NCBI GenBank assembly: GCA_002682825.1
Contig: NOKP01000016.1
Coordinates: 716,591-780,590 of the forward strand
Length of the DNA stretch: 64,000 bases
From: Neonectria sp. B-13
Lineage: Eukaryota; Ascomycota; Sordariomycetes; Hypocreales; Nectriaceae
Direction: 5' to 3'
Of the stretch, positions 12,188 through 25,400 are shown in pieces (position 1 is the stretch's first letter; each line of letters begins with the position of its first letter). The notes under the pieces were generated by a model. The model had not been told where the DNA came from. It saw only the letters and a program-made list of their open reading frames with translations, and ran no database searches. A program made the position numbers and the translations under genes.

Positions 12188-12649
12188 TCCGGTCTCAACC
12201 CTTCTCCCAACATCGGGCTTCAACTACCCCCCCTCTTATACTCCTTTCTCACTCGGGAGGACACGCACCTACGAAATTGTTTGGATCATGGCAAACGCAT
12301 GTTTTGACGGCTCTCGGATCGGGATATACGGCCTTCGAGCCCAACCTTAGTTATTTTTAGTTAGTCTAGTAGTGTAGTGTTTATTTGGGGGACTTTGTTT
12401 TTCTCTTCATAGCGGAGGCGAACATGGGTTTTTACTTGTTTATTCTTTCGGTCGTGGATCACTCTGAATGGGACTTGTGCCGTTTCAATGCGTTAAATCA
12501 ACCAAGGCTTTTAGATTTCATCCTCTTGCGTTTCCATGTTGTGAACCGTTTCCTTCCTCCTATTCCCTTGTCTATCCCAAAGATGCTGGTTTGTCAACCT
12601 TGTTCGTTAGTCTACCATTTTGAATCCCACGTCTCGTTGGCCCCCTTTT
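12188..12649. other. Convergent intergenic region: BUD6 and ELP1 3' ends
   Basis: 462 nt, T-rich on the plus strand, between two stop codons facing each other. It must hold both polyadenylation regions. No gene seen. Confidence 0.6.
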
Positions 12650-15600
12650 CTATGATCCCAGCAGCGTCAGCTTCTTCAGGGTCGTCACCGGCGGCGGCTC
12701 TAGATTCTTGGCCCGTTCGAGGACAAAGTCTTGAAGGACGGCCTCGCCGCCCGTGGCTCTCCATGCTGGCCCTCCCTCCGGCTTCTCCGGCTGCTCCTCG
12801 CCGGCGGGGGTAAATACCTCGGCGACGATGCGGGCGCAAGTGCTCGAGACGTCGGCCATGAGGGCTTCGGCGGCGCGGGCGCGCTCGGGCATGCTGCGGC
12901 GGACGAGGGCGAAGATAAGGCGCTCGACGTCGGGGGTTGTGGCGTTGACGCGCTCGATGAGGCGGCGCACGCTGTTGACGAGGTATTCCTCCTCGTAGAC
13001 GGTGCCCTTGCGGCCGCGCGCGCGCTTCTTCTCCTCGCGGCGGCGGTTCTTGCTGGTGGCGCGGCTGACGCCCGTGCCGGCGGTGCCCACGCTGCCGGCC
13101 TTGCCTGTGTAGCGCGTGAACAGCGAGGCACTGGTGCTGACGCGCGACGAGGCCACGGAGACGTCGTCGGGGATGTCCAGGCCGCCGCCGCGCTCGCCCT
13201 CGTAGAAGGCCAGGGGGTCTTCGGCGGCCTTGCGGCGGAGATCAGCGATGCGCGGCACCTGGGCGTTGAGCTGGGCCTTGCAGTCGGCGAGGAACTCGGT
13301 GGTGCTGCCGAGGGCTTCGGCGAGACCGACGTCGACGGCGGCAGTGAGGAGGTCTGGGCGGGAGCGCTGGAGGACGAGGCGGATGGCCTCGGCGAAGTGG
13401 TAGCCCTTGCAGAGACACTTGACGGCGGTGTCGACGGCGTTGAGGGTCTCGAGGTGAATGGTAGCCGCCGAGGCGTAGTCCTTGGCTTCCCAGAGCGCGT
13501 CGGCAAGGGCATTGGCGAGCTCAGTCATGGAGTCGGCCGAGATCGGGGGGTCTTGTTGCTGTGCCGTGTAAAGACACTCCTGCCAGCACGCGGCGCCCGC
13601 GGCCCGGTAGCAACTCGTCGCCTTAGTGTAATTCTGGAGCGACTCGTACGCAAGACCGGCCTCGCGGTAGGCCGAAGTTGACTCGAGGTATTCGGCATAC
13701 GCGCCGGTGAGGGTGCGGAGGCGCGGCTGGTCGTAGCGATAGAGGCGGAGGGCCTCGTGGTAGAGGGAATGCTGGGTGGTGTAGGCGACGAGCTCGTCGA
13801 AGGCGTCGAGGGTCTGGAGGTGGAGGAGGGCCTTTTCGTGACGGGCAAGATGGTCGTCGATTTCAAACTTGCGGCGAAGCTCGCTGAGCTTGTGTAGGTT
13901 CTGGATGAAGGGGAGGTACTCGCGTGGATCGCGCTGGGACTGCTGGGCGACGAGGAGGGCGAGGTCGAGGTTGTAGAGGCCGAGAGCGTGCTCGTAAAGG
14001 CGGTTGACATCGACCAGGAAGCATATGTGCTCTACGGCCTTTTCGGCGAGCTTCTCGTCCTCCTGCATTAAGTCGGCGACGAGAGTGAGGCCGTCGTCCA
14101 GGGCCGGCGGTGACTTGCAGACGTGCGCAGTGATGATGTTCTGCAGGTGAGTGTCCTTGCGATTCTGAAGACCCTTGAGGAGGGCATCACAGATAGCGTT
14201 GACCTTGGCGGCGGATGACTTAGGAGCAGGGGTCGATTCAGTCGTGGGGAAAATACTAGAGGCCTGCACCTTGGAACGCTTGGTGTCTTGATACATGGTC
14301 TGCGTGACGTCCTCCGGCCTGTTCTTAATTAGCCCTATTCTTGAACGCAATGTTCGAAGCCTTACCGAAGAGAAGAGAGGAACAGGTCGACGTAGGTCAC
14401 CTCCGGAATCTGATCCAAGAACATCCCAACGTTGGCCAGGAACTGATCGGGTTGGTGATCATAGAGAATGTTCATATCGACGCGCTGCGTGCGGCAGTAC
14501 GAAAAGGCTCGCGCATAGTTCTTCTCGTCGATGAGATCTCTGATACCAGCCACAACCATAGCTCTGGGGAAGATGGTCTCGAGGTTGCCGCGGGGCATCT
14601 GAAACACCAGGCTCATGTTCGTTGGGATGGCGGTAACGAGGCGAGACCCGCGTTCAACGCTGCGGCATCTCTCGTCCTTCTCGGGGTCATCGGCCGGGAC
14701 TTCCAGTTCTTTTAGATGTTAGCAACGGATCAATTGGAAACCACAGATGAGAAATTACCGTCTACGTCGGCTGATAGATGCACAAACTTGACCAAGTGGT
14801 TGTTGGTGGTGAAGATGAGATGGCTGGGTGTGACGATGAAGGATGTGCAGTTTTTGGCAAGGAGGTGAGAGTTGGCGTAAATGTGGCCATTCCTTGAGAG
14901 ACCGAAAGCGATGATTTCGTCATCAACCATGCTGATCTCAAACCAAGGGAGCTGTGTTTGGAACTGGACTGGTAGAAGTTCGTTCCCAGAATCATTTATC
15001 CGATACAGCTTCCCAGAGTTGTCCTGCCCATAACCCTCGAGGGTCGAACCATTCTCGTAGCTGGCTGTTGCCAGTATATCCTGATCATGGTTTACAACGC
15101 TGGGATGAGCGTCATTGTCGCCCTCGGCCTCCACGAATGAATAAACATAGGCTTGGTCTAGATATTCGCAGCAGTGGAACTTGCGTCCAGAAGTGGAGGC
15201 TATCCTTAGCGGAACATGGTACGTAGGAAGCTCAGTAGGCTTAAAGGGAGCCTTCTTCACCAATTGCGGCTTGATCGACCTGCCATTCTTCATTGGCCAC
15301 TCGTACGTATCGATTCCGTTACGATGTAGAACCGCAAAAGTAGTGTTTTGGTACCCGAAAGCGACGTCCACTACTGCTGAGGCTGCAGTAATCTCGAACA
15401 ATGACATGGGCGGCGGCACGTTGGCTGTCCGGAAGGGAGTCAGCTTAACTGACTCTCCATCAACAACCGCGACTGCGCCGTTGTCGAACGGTGGCCGGCA
15501 AGATCCTCGCGCTGTGTGAAAGATGTATTCGGTGACTATAACATCGCCGGATGACGCAGCAGCAAAGCGCAGAGCCTTTTCAGGATGCCATGCCAGACAC

Positions 15601-16728
15601 GAAGAATCTGAGCTGATGGGGATCTCCTGTTTGAGATACCAGTGGTAGTTGCCCGTAGTCCAGAGCTGAAGCATGTCCTTAAAAATGACTGCTAGGACGG
15701 TCGAGTCCGAGTTCCACTCCAAGCGAATTTTCTCGTGAGCAGTTACCGGCCCCGTGGGGGAGCGGAGGGTAAACTGTCCATGTCGTAGGCCGTTCCTCTC
15801 AAAAAATACGACATCTACTCGATCCGAAAACCGCTGGATGCCAGCCATAAGATTACCCTCGGGTCGCCAGCTCAGGCTGCTCTCAAACCCATCTACGGGC
15901 TCGCTGGCGCTGTCCAGCTCGCCTTCGCGAGAGTAGACACGAATGATACGGCGTGCACCGTTCTCAACGGCATTGATGGCGACATAGGCACCGTCGCCCC
16001 TCCAGCTGATTGTCGTCGCGCCGTCCTCATAGGGGCTCGGGATGCCCTGGTCAACCTTTTCCGGGATGGTGGGATCTCGCAGGGCCTTTGCGCCGCGACC
16101 CTGGAACTGCGTTTCGCGCTTGCCCCAGCCGACGGAGACGTGCTTGGATGCTTTGAGGTCCTCGACCGTCATGGACACCTCGGCGACAGGGTCGAAGGTG
16201 GCGCCCATGAAGATGACGGAGCCGGCCTTGGTGACGACGGCGAGCAACTCCTCGTCGGGGGACCAGCGAGCAGCAGCGATGCCGTCATCGATGGAGCCGA
16301 CGATCTCGATGTGGGCGTCACCATTGGAGAACTCATCCTCCTGGACGGTGATGATGTCGCCACCCTCGAGAACCAGGCAAGTGGTTGCAGAGCCGCTGAG
16401 ATACTGGAGATTCACAACCCGGTCGACGGGCAGATCCGGGTTCGGGCTGGGGGCATCCCAGGTAGCCACGGTACGGAGCGAACTGTGGTCAAGGGTCAAC
16501 CGGGTGGCTCACCCATCAGGTGTTTCGGTGTTGCGCTGGGAGAATGTTCGCAGGACAGAGTTGGACTTACATGTTCTGATCACCATCGATTCTCAGCAGC
16601 TCGATGCTAGGGCTCTGCGGCGTAGGCCCAGCCGTGCATACGACCTGGTCCTTCTCGGGGTCCCAGCAGGCGGCGGTAACGTCGGGGCGGCGGCAGCGGC
16701 CGAATCGGATGTTGCGAAGGTTGCGCAT
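12650..16728 (-). CDS. elp1: Elongator complex subunit 1 (IKI3/ELP1)
   Basis: Scaffold subunit of Elongator, the complex that installs 5-carbonylmethyl-type modifications on wobble uridine (U34) of cytosolic tRNAs. Exons are 16728-16571, 16482-14759, 14708-14366 and 14318-12650 (introns of 88, 50 and 47 nt), 1297 residues, the usual Elp1 length. It starts with the conserved MRNLRNIR. The N-terminal half is WD40-like; exon 3 carries the family hallmark VERGSRLVTAIPTNMSLV followed by QMPRGNLETIFPRA. The C-terminal half is helical, TPR-like, with a basic patch (NRRREEKKRARGRKG) corresponding to the known tRNA-binding region. All introns have GT-AG ends (donors GTAAGT, GTAATT, GTAAGG). It is divergent from the Ser/Arg-rich gene at 17.9 kb. 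Confidence 0.97.
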
Positions 16729-17905
16729 CGTGGGCTCTAGAAGTCCGGGCCGGGTGATTTTGAGGGTTGGGCGCGCACTCGGCGATAATGCCCAGTAAGT
16801 TTCGGTCGTCTTCTCTTCCAGACGGACGATGGTGAGACAAGTCTGTCGTCGAATGTTGCAGTCAATGCATCCGTCGTTCGATTTTCCTGGCCCCGCGGTT
16901 GTTGCCGGCGTCTTGGACGGGTTTTTCTTTGGTGGGAGGGTGTGATGGATCGGCGGCGGCCTGCGATGGGTTCTGGATCTGGAGGCGAGGTCCGTTTTGA
17001 GATTGATTTTTGCGAACGGGGTTTGGACGCGGTACTTGTGTGAGGCTGGTGGGCGAGGTAGAGGAGGGAATTGCGTGCACGGTGATTTTGCGCAAATGTT
17101 GAGAGTAGAGGTACATGATGTGGCTGCGCGGCCAGGTACCGATGTGGTGTGCCTCACCACCACAGGCGAGTGTGACTGATCGATTTGAGTGAGGGTATGA
17201 GAGAGTGAGTGAAGTGTGCTGCAACAACCATCTCATCCCGACTCACTCTCATACAACCGGCAGATCTATTCGTAATGATAGACTCACTGGCTAGAGAATC
17301 TCGCCATCTTTGCTGTGCCCAGGCTTTACAAGAACCTAATCTAGCTATTTCACAAGCCTTCCAGTTCTCCCTGGCCGGCAACCCTCGGTCAGTTAGTTTC
17401 GCCTCCTTTGGACATTCTGCATCAGCCACTTTTTCGACTCTTCCAGGATTCGGTGTAACCTACCAACCAACCAACCAATAAATCCCACCTAAATTTACAT
17501 ACATCCCCGGTCCGACTACGAACCGCTTGCCGGTTTCTTCCCCTCCTCTCCTCTCCCCTCTCCACCTTTCCACTCCACTGTCTTCCCTACCTCTTATATC
17601 ACCATCACATGTCACCAAACCATCCCTCAGTCGGCTAACTGGCCCTGTTCTATTGTTCAGTCGTGTAATTGATCGATTTGATTTGATATTGAGCCGTTGC
17701 ATTTCCCTGCTTTGCACTCGATCCCATCGGCCTTGCTCTCCCGTCGCCGCGTGCTGCCTGAGGCTAGAAAGACGACCACCTACGAATCCGCCTCGCGTTC
17801 GGATAAAGAGTAGTGATAGCTCCTCGAACCTTTCCGACATCCAAAGCCCCAGCTTCTGCTACGACTACAGCTTCCGCCAAGTCCCTATACCACAATTCAT
17901 CCGTC
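16729..17905. other. Divergent intergenic region: ELP1 and Ser/Arg-rich gene promoters
   Basis: About 1.2 kb shared upstream region. The right half is CT-rich, typical of a fungal leader. It includes an inverted repeat at 17201-17250. Open frames on either strand lack ATG or domains. Confidence 0.6.
17201..17250. repeat. 10-bp inverted repeat, 30-nt spacer
   Basis: GAGAGTGAGT at 17201-17210 and its exact reverse complement ACTCACTCTC at 17241-17250, in the ELP1/DUF3984 divergent region. Simple composition makes chance origin possible. Confidence 0.6.
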
Positions 17906-19069
17906 ATGGACGTCGCCTACAACCAACACTCCGACCGCGCCCGCCGCAAGAACCGCTCCTCCACCAGCCTCCCCCATCTCTCCCTTGCGCCCCTCACGGT
18001 CAAACTCCCCCTCAACGACGACGACCTCATCCCCGATGCTATTTCTGCCGCCCAACCCTCCTCCTACATCCAGGGCAAGTCTGCCCCGACCACTCCGCGG
18101 CTCCTCTCCCGCTCGCCCTCTACTCCGCGCTCTCGTTCCCACCACCGCATGTCCTCGGCTCCCAGCGGCCCCCTCGCCAAGAGCAAGTCAGTCTCGCACC
18201 TTGGTGCTGCTCGTAAGCTGTACTCTGGCCGCGCAACACCCGGTCGACGAAACCACAAGGATGATCCACTGAGTTTGGGATTGCGGCATCAAAACGATAG
18301 CGATTGGTTGCTCCGGACGGGAGCCCTTATGAGTTACGAAGCCCGCGAGTCCAAGGGTCAGGCCTGGCTTGTTTCTCGCCAGAGCTCTACCAGCCTTACG
18401 GGCATGCACAACCACGATGATGTCGCCTTTGAAGGTGAACTCGCTCGGGAACGTGAAATCATTGCCGCAAGCCGCCACCACAGCCGCCGTGGCAGCAACG
18501 TTCCGAGCGACGAAGACGCATCCCCTTACGCTAGCCGCATCCCCAGTCGCTCCCACAGTCGCATTCACAGTCGAGTTCACAGTCGCTCCCACAGCTTATC
18601 CCGTCCCCGGAGCCAGTTTATTACCCCCCTCGAACGCCCCGGCACTAGTGACGGATTCGATCCCGGCGCCGATGACTCTTATTTCCCCAATCAGGACCTA
18701 CCTGGCCCAGACTTTGTCAACCTCGACGAGAGGCTCGAGGAGCTTGAGCTCGAGCGGGACTCGGACCAAGACGACGAGGCCACTGTACAGCGTCTTGTAC
18801 GGCGCGGACAGGCTCGGGCAGGTACTTGGTTTGGTAACGTGTGGTCCCTCTTCGCCGTAGATGAGAACGAGGAGGAGTCGGATAGTGAAGATGGCTCCTC
18901 CCCTACCGATGGGTCGTCAAACCTGAGCCGCTCTCGCAGCTGGTCATCCCGTAACCTGGCGGGCATCTTGACTGTTCCCCAAGAGCGCATTCCTCCTCCC
19001 GGCGCCGATGACGGCAGCTGGAGAGACGCGGCCTGGTTACTTAGCGTGGCGTCTAAGGTGATGTTCTAA
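17906..19069 (+). CDS. Ser/Arg-rich fungal protein, probably DUF3984 family
   Basis: Single-exon gene of 387 residues beginning MDVAYNQHSDRARRKNRS; no upstream in-frame ATG exists. I believe it matches the fungal family DUF3984, from its length and the WLLRTGALMSYEARESKGQAW-type core (residues ~132-152), but this was not checked. The function of the family is unknown. Visible features: an N-terminal Arg/Ser/Pro-rich region, a repeated SHSRIHSRVHSRSHS tract near residues 213-230, an acidic segment (DERLEELELERDSDQDDE, near 275-292), a conserved-looking VRRGQARAGTWFGNVWSLFAV, a second acidic stretch, and a C-terminal WRDAAWLLSVASKV. No signal peptide; one marginal hydrophobic patch at the end. 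Phosphorylation by SR-type or basophilic kinases would be plausible (inference). Confidence 0.85.
   Translation: MDVAYNQHSDRARRKNRSSTSLPHLSLAPLTVKLPLNDDDLIPDAISAAQPSSYIQGKSAPTTPRLLSRSPSTPRSRSHHRMSSAPSGPLAKSKSVSHLGAARKLYSGRATPGRRNHKDDPLSLGLRHQNDSDWLLRTGALMSYEARESKGQAWLVSRQSSTSLTGMHNHDDVAFEGELAREREIIAASRHHSRRGSNVPSDEDASPYASRIPSRSHSRIHSRVHSRSHSLSRPRSQFITPLERPGTSDGFDPGADDSYFPNQDLPGPDFVNLDERLEELELERDSDQDDEATVQRLVRRGQARAGTWFGNVWSLFAVDENEEESDSEDGSSPTDGSSNLSRSRSWSSRNLAGILTVPQERIPPPGADDGSWRDAAWLLSVASKVMF
18543..18596 (+). repeat. 12-nt tandem repeat encoding SHSR units
   Basis: Imperfect units of the type CACAGTCGCTCC/CACAGTCGAGTT inside the Ser/Arg-rich gene, encoding alternating Ser-His/Ser-Arg pairs. 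Confidence 0.7.
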
Positions 19070-22000
19070 ATAAAGTAGTATATCAGGGTGTTGCCCAGGG
19101 CTGTATATCACATGGGCAGGGCGAATGGAGACGGGCATAAGAACCGCGTGTTTATGTATTTTGACATGGGTCGGGACCGGAACAAACTAGGAAGGGCAGC
19201 GGCGCAATTGGGCAATTGTGTTTTTATTTATTACTGATGACATGGCTGTGGATGAGATGATCGAGAAATGGACGATAATGAACCATGTCCTGTCCCCCGT
19301 GTACCATCTGACTGCGAAACTTGCTGGCCTATCGCGGAGCTTCCTCATGATCCTGGCTCCTTTATACCTGGCATGCTCCGAGTGTGCATCGACACCCTGG
19401 TATTCGTAAGCCGGTGCCATCCAGGGAGTACTCCTCCGACCCACCACGGAAGCCCACTGCCAAAACAATACTCGACCACGAGTCTGAGCATTAAAGAGCT
19501 TTTGGTAGATAGGTGAGTTAACAAGGAAAACCTGGTCATATGATTAAGGCCCGCACGGTTGTTAATATTAAAACTCGTCTGAGTGAGTCAGTCACTTCTC
19601 TTCAGTCACGGGGTAGGTAGTCGATTATCTCTCTGATGATGAATAACTTCACTCACATGTAAAGTTACCCGTTCCTCACAACCAGACGAACCGGCCATTA
19701 TGTAACGGCTCAACGGCTTACATAGCACGCTCTGAACAGGAAATTCATTTCTTAAAAATACTATACATAAACACTTTTCTTCTACTTTCTTGGACGCCGG
19801 GACGACCGCTACGCAAAGTATGTGAAACGAAGTTCGCTACAGCGGTTGTAGACGGCCCTGAACAACGTCGGATACTATCCATACCGGTATCCTAGGAGAC
19901 GAAACAGCGTTTATACCACAACTATTTGGATACTGCTCTGGTTTTAACCGTCTCAACTTGCGAGGAGTGCACTCGACGAGCCGTTACCCGATTCTTCAAA
20001 CAGGACATCATTTTGGTTGGTGTTGACATCAACACATTCCAAGGGCAAGATAAAACCATCACAGATCAACAACTCCATAGCGGTGTATCAATGCTGGATA
20101 TGAGATGTGTACAGAAACTGGTAGGCACCTCACCCATTGCCGAGAATCCGCCACAGATAATCAAGTCCTACCAGTCCATCACGAGCAACTCCGAGTATTG
20201 CTGAAAAGCGTCAAGAAAGGCCGTCTTCGGAGAATCGAAGTCTAGTTCTCTCTGAAAGTTCAGGCCTCGGTTGAAACGTTGCTCACGGCGAGGGATTTTA
20301 TTCTTGTCTCCCACAAGGCGGCGGTCAGGGATGAGCAGAGAGACTGGAGCGGGCAGAGGGCGAGAAATACCACGTATTTGAAGAAAGCCAAGGGATTTGT
20401 GAGACTATTCCACTTGGAATTTGATGAAGTCTGCATTGGTAAGTATGGGGATACTACAAAGCTGTCAGGACATTCAGGATCCAACTAATATACAGTAGTT
20501 CTAGTTCTTGTAAGTGCTCTTATTCTAGGTGTCGTGAGTCCTTTGTAATTACGGCATCCACGCAAGCACGCACAGTAAGCAAGCAATATGAGCTCTTGGA
20601 AGTTCTCTGTCGAGCGTTGCGTTAGCAAAGCCTCTCAAAGTCCAAGCACATTATCATCGGCATGCGAAAGGGAACATGGTTCTTGAGAACAACACCTATA
20701 GTATACGCCACCACTAATAGGACATCAACTACCCCAATAATTCTTCCTCAGAGGCCTTTTCTATTCTCATTTGAAAGGTCCGTTTGTCAACAAGTACACC
20801 ACACAAGTTAACCCGCTTCATATCAAATAGCCAACTCGAACGCACCCCCAATTTCAGCTTTAAATCAGAATATCATCAGTAATAGTTCAGCGCTGTATAG
20901 GTGATGAGGGCCCAGGCCCTCGGGTTCTAGCCCCTTACAGGTATCAAGGAAACGCCACTTGTTCTTGTCGCATCTCTATGCGTGCCTAGCTCTGTTTGTA
21001 GGGTCGTTAATCTACTTGGCAGATCTTGTAACATCATCTGTGTTGTTTCTACAAGACGGGACCGAAAGGTTTTAGGTTCTTCATTCGCGTCCTTGTTGCG
21101 AGCTGATGGTCGGGAATGGTTACCATAATAGCGCATGCACCGGAACCTCGGGGTGCTTCGATGCGACTCATCAGGGCGAGAACCGCAATTCCCGTGTCAG
21201 AGGTATTTGGCCTGGGAACAGCTAGCATAAAAAGATAGAAGCTCCGTATATATTCATGAGCCTCTTGCTACGTACACTAATATCCGCCGGAACCTTGCTA
21301 CGAGAAGAACTACACCTGAGGACCTAAGTCTGTCGAATAATGGCCCAGTGCTTCTGTGTAGTACCCAAATATCCCAGAACACCAAGGTGGATGAACAAGG
21401 CGCCATCACTGTCACTGGCATCGTCGACTACGATGTTGCCTAAAAGATGTTGCGAGGTGTGAGATATACGCTTAATGCCCGGGATGGATCATGCTTGGCT
21501 GGAACTCACTGACGCATGGCTGGCCTAGAATTGTACATTGGGGGATTCTCTATAAGCATTAGACTGATGCCGCAAACTCTGCGAGGATAACTTGGCAAAG
21601 CGTTTGACAGTGTAACTACTCACGAAGAAGCCGATGTTGTAGAGGTAGTGTAGATTGCCGCACTTAACTGTCGCCCTGGGATGTAAGGCTTCAAATCGTC
21701 GACATGAACCTCTCGTTCTTTTCCATCTGGTTACAGGCTCTTCACTTCATAAAACACTGGCGGTACCTACCTCACTACGACTAAGAGATGTTCCCAGTAT
21801 GTGAAATTTCCCATCTAGTTTGTTGACTTTGTTCTGCTTCTCCCAAATCCATACGCCGAGCGAAGAGCCTGTCATTGTGTCTGAGCGTAGCGCCAAGCCC
21901 ACCGTCTATTATAGGTCCGCCACGACGGCTCCTCCACAACTCGAACACCAATACCACTATGCATGGGCGGCCTAGCGACTACCCCCAAGAGCCGGACCTC

Positions 22001-22400
22001 GCGTAGTAATTGGCATTCGTGCACATTGGGAAACTAGGATCGAGAATCCAAGAGCCACAAAGCCTCAACCCTTGCGTCAGGAAAGCCTAGGACGGCTTCG
22101 TTGCTCTCCGCTGCACTTTATCTCAGACTCCTAGCTCGGCAGAAATCGGTGGATCATCGACGTGTGTTTTGAACAATGGTGACCGCCGTCAACTCGCCGT
22201 CATTGAGTAGTTCCCGCGGAGGTAACGTAACGGTATGACGGTGAGGAAAAGGGGAGGCATGTGACATTTATGGAGCACGTGTGTGCGTGACTTGCTTGCC
22301 ATCTAATCTGTATTAAAGAATCATATACTATCAGCACGGGAGACGCTTTGGACCGTTCTGTTGGCCTGATGAGGTTCACCGGATGATGTTAAAAGGCGGT
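19070..22400. other. Gene-poor, AT-richer block
   Basis: About 3.3 kb without a supported gene. Base composition is visibly lower in GC than the flanking housekeeping genes, especially 19,550-22,100, with many stops in all frames. A 69-codon open frame at 20279-20488 ends in a GTAAGT-like site and could be a relic, but it has no ATG and no recognised domain. A decayed (possibly RIP-mutated) repeat is a reasonable explanation that I cannot test here. Confidence 0.5.
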
Positions 22401-25400
22401 GGTGGCCTCGGGGACTCGGACCACAGGCAATCTCGAGCTTACAAGCTTGGACCCGCCGGCCTTGGTTGAGGATAGCCTCAATTCACACGTTTCATCGAGG
22501 CGCTCCTCCACAGACAGATGAGGTTGGGGAACGGGGAATGAGGCACGTGTGGCCGGCATGGTGACCCTGGCGACCCGTGGGATGGCACCATGGTGGATGC
22601 TGGCTTGGAGTTGTTGGAAATTGGACTCGGCCGTTGAGCCGCCAAAGTCCAAAACCCCGGTCCCAGGCCAGTCCCGGTTCGGTCCCCAGCCCCAGACTTC
22701 AGCCGGATCAGCTCAGTTCTTGACAACGCGATGCTTGACGCTTGACGCTTGACCCCTCCCCGCCATTCGGCCGTCGGCGCACGAGGAGAGGAGAGGCGAG
22801 GACGCGGAGGCGGAACGGAGACCGTTGGCAGACTTCTCTTGAACGATAGCCTTGGTCTCCATCTGGGCCTTGGCAGCGGGCAACAGCCGCCAACAGGATC
22901 AAATGGCAAGATGCCGAAGCTCGCTAGGAACCGGAAAAATGCCGCACATCCATCTCCCACTGGCCCAACTGGTCGGTTGCAGGCCTCATGACGGCTAGCC
23001 AGCAATACCGCTGGCGGGTGCGAGCGACGGGTTGAAGCTTGGGGAGGGCTCAGGGCACGAATCCAAACAAAGTGGTGTGGGGTAAGTCATCCGTCCGTCG
23101 GTCCCAGTCTTTTGGTCGAATTTCCCGGCCGATACTAGTAGCCGTGGGTCAGGGCATCACGACTCACGGGACGCAGCTCGCGTCGCCGAAACGGGCAGCG
23201 GGACCACACCCGCGTAGCCCCCATGCTTCCCTGGTCCCCGGGACTGTGGGATCGGATACCTTACATAGTACAACGGGTTGATTGCTTCGTTAAAGCAGGC
23301 CAGCAGGCTGGCAAACAGGTCGCGTCGATCATGTCCGGCTTGGGGGCTGACAGCAACCACAGCTGTCAACCGGTGAGCTCTGCTTGCCTCGCCCATTTGG
23401 TTCGGCAGGGTTAAAGTGCCGGTGAAACGATGAAGGACATGTGCAAGTGACCAGCATCGGGCCAGGGGGTTTGCATAGCCGAGTGGTTGTTGAGATTGCC
23501 TTGTTTTTGGAAGTCGAATAGGTGCATGGCGGCTTATATCTGATGAGAGAATCGAGTTGCGAGCGCCCAAGACAGAGGTTACAGTAAGGACTCAAGGAAC
23601 ATGGCTCGATCTAGACATACATACAGATCGAACTAGAGGCGGGCGTCTGCTTTGGGACAATCAACTATGTACTACCTGTCTTGCTTGCATGAGTAAGTTG
23701 CGGAGTCTGCGGCGAAGGGGAAGAGCTGGTTAGTTGGTAGTCATTGGTAGGTAAGTTTGGTAAGGTAGGTACTTCGTACATAGTAGTTTGTGTTCGTTCA
23801 ACCATGGGGAGGTTGGGAGGTCGGAGGGTCGGGAGGTCGGGAGCGTGCAGCTTGCAGCGTGCAGCTTGCCAAAGCCGGCCAGCGGAGATGCTGACCAAAG
23901 CGTACCAGTGAGGCCTTCAAGAAATCCATGGGACATCCATCCCGAACACAACCGCGCAAGCTTGTTTGTGCACCCATCACCCTTTCCTTCATCAGTTCGG
24001 CCAGTCCAATATCCATGGACCATGCCTCGGTGCCTTGTCGCAGGCATCAGGCCGGGGCTAGCGGAGAGGGCTAGTTGCGCTAGTGAACCGGCACTCTCTC
24101 GCGTAATGGTCAAATAAAACAACAGAAATAAAAGCTGCGTTCCTGACAAGCAGAATGATGCGAAGATGACGAGAGATGGGAGACGAGGCACACGAGAAGG
24201 GGTCTACCATGTACGGATAGGGGGACGGGAAACGGGAGACCAGGGGATGGAATGGGGGTAGTGGGTGGCAAGTCAAGTTGACGGCGGCCGCGGTGTTGGA
24301 GTTATTGTCAGTGGAGTGGTGACAACTACCAGTGACAGATCGCCTACCTAGATACCTGGGTTGCTAGGCTGCCCGGGTTGGGGCATGAGATGAAGGGTAA
24401 TTAACTATCTCCAGACTCTCTCACACTTCCCTCCCCTTGCAACCCAGATTCCGGTTCTGCGGAAGAAAGCAAAGACTGAAGAGGCCATCCCCTTAAAGGC
24501 TGAAGCACCCAGTCGCGTGGCACTGGCATGGCACTGACAGAAGGATGGCGTCAACAGGGGGGCCCTTGGGTGCTTGGATCAGTTCGGACGGCCGCCTTTG
24601 GAGGGGAAGTCGGAGTGGGGGGGATGGACTTAAAGCTCCGAGACAACTGAACAGTACTAACCGGAAGACAGAAACAGTGAAGACCGAGAAGACAACAGCA
24701 CAATGGGCAATGAGGAATGGGGAATGGAGAATGAGAAACGAGCGAGGAAGAAACTAGTCTGGTAGTGTATTAGGGCAGCAGCCAGACAAGTCCCGAGTCA
24801 GCGTTTCTGCTATTGCTGGCAGGCATTCGTAGACGGTCGGGGATAAGCCCCCATGTCCAAATGATGCAACCGCCCCTCCTTTCCCATCGCTGCCCTTAGC
24901 GGCGGGCCCTAAAGGGTACCTTTGGCTCTGGCGCACTTTTGGTGGCGGGCTGGGTCACTCGCGGAGTCCAATCGCCGGGTTCGCTGAACCTCTGGAACCT
25001 CTGGACCGCCGGGCTGGACCCTTCTTCTTCCTTTGCTTTGTCCCTCAGTGGAACTCCCGGCCACCATGCGACGTCATGCACCACCCTCGACTGCCCTATC
25101 AACCTATTAATCGACCGCCCCATCGACCATTATTACCTCCTCCGGACTAGCACCGTGTTTGTCCTGTGCCGTCGCAAGATGAGATGACAACAAATACACC
25201 TCATCGCAATTCCCAATCCCAAATCCCTAATCCCTAATGCATTATCCCCCCCCAACGATACCGGGGGGCGGGCGATCAAAGAAAGCACCCGTTTCTTCTC
25301 TCCCCCTCCTTCGTTCCTTTTCTCTCCCTCCCTCCCACTCTTTCTTCCCTTTTTGGTGGAACCGTCTTCCCTCCCATCTCAGCCCAACCCCGCGCCTTGC

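Noticed and set aside
20279..20488. 69-codon frame ending near a GTAAGT site, possible exon
   Set aside because: No ATG, no recognisable domain and no partner exon; kept only as a comment in the gene-poor block.
22478..23005. 175-codon minus-strand open frame
   Set aside because: Arg/Pro/Ser composition typical of GC-rich noncoding sequence, no domain or splice structure.
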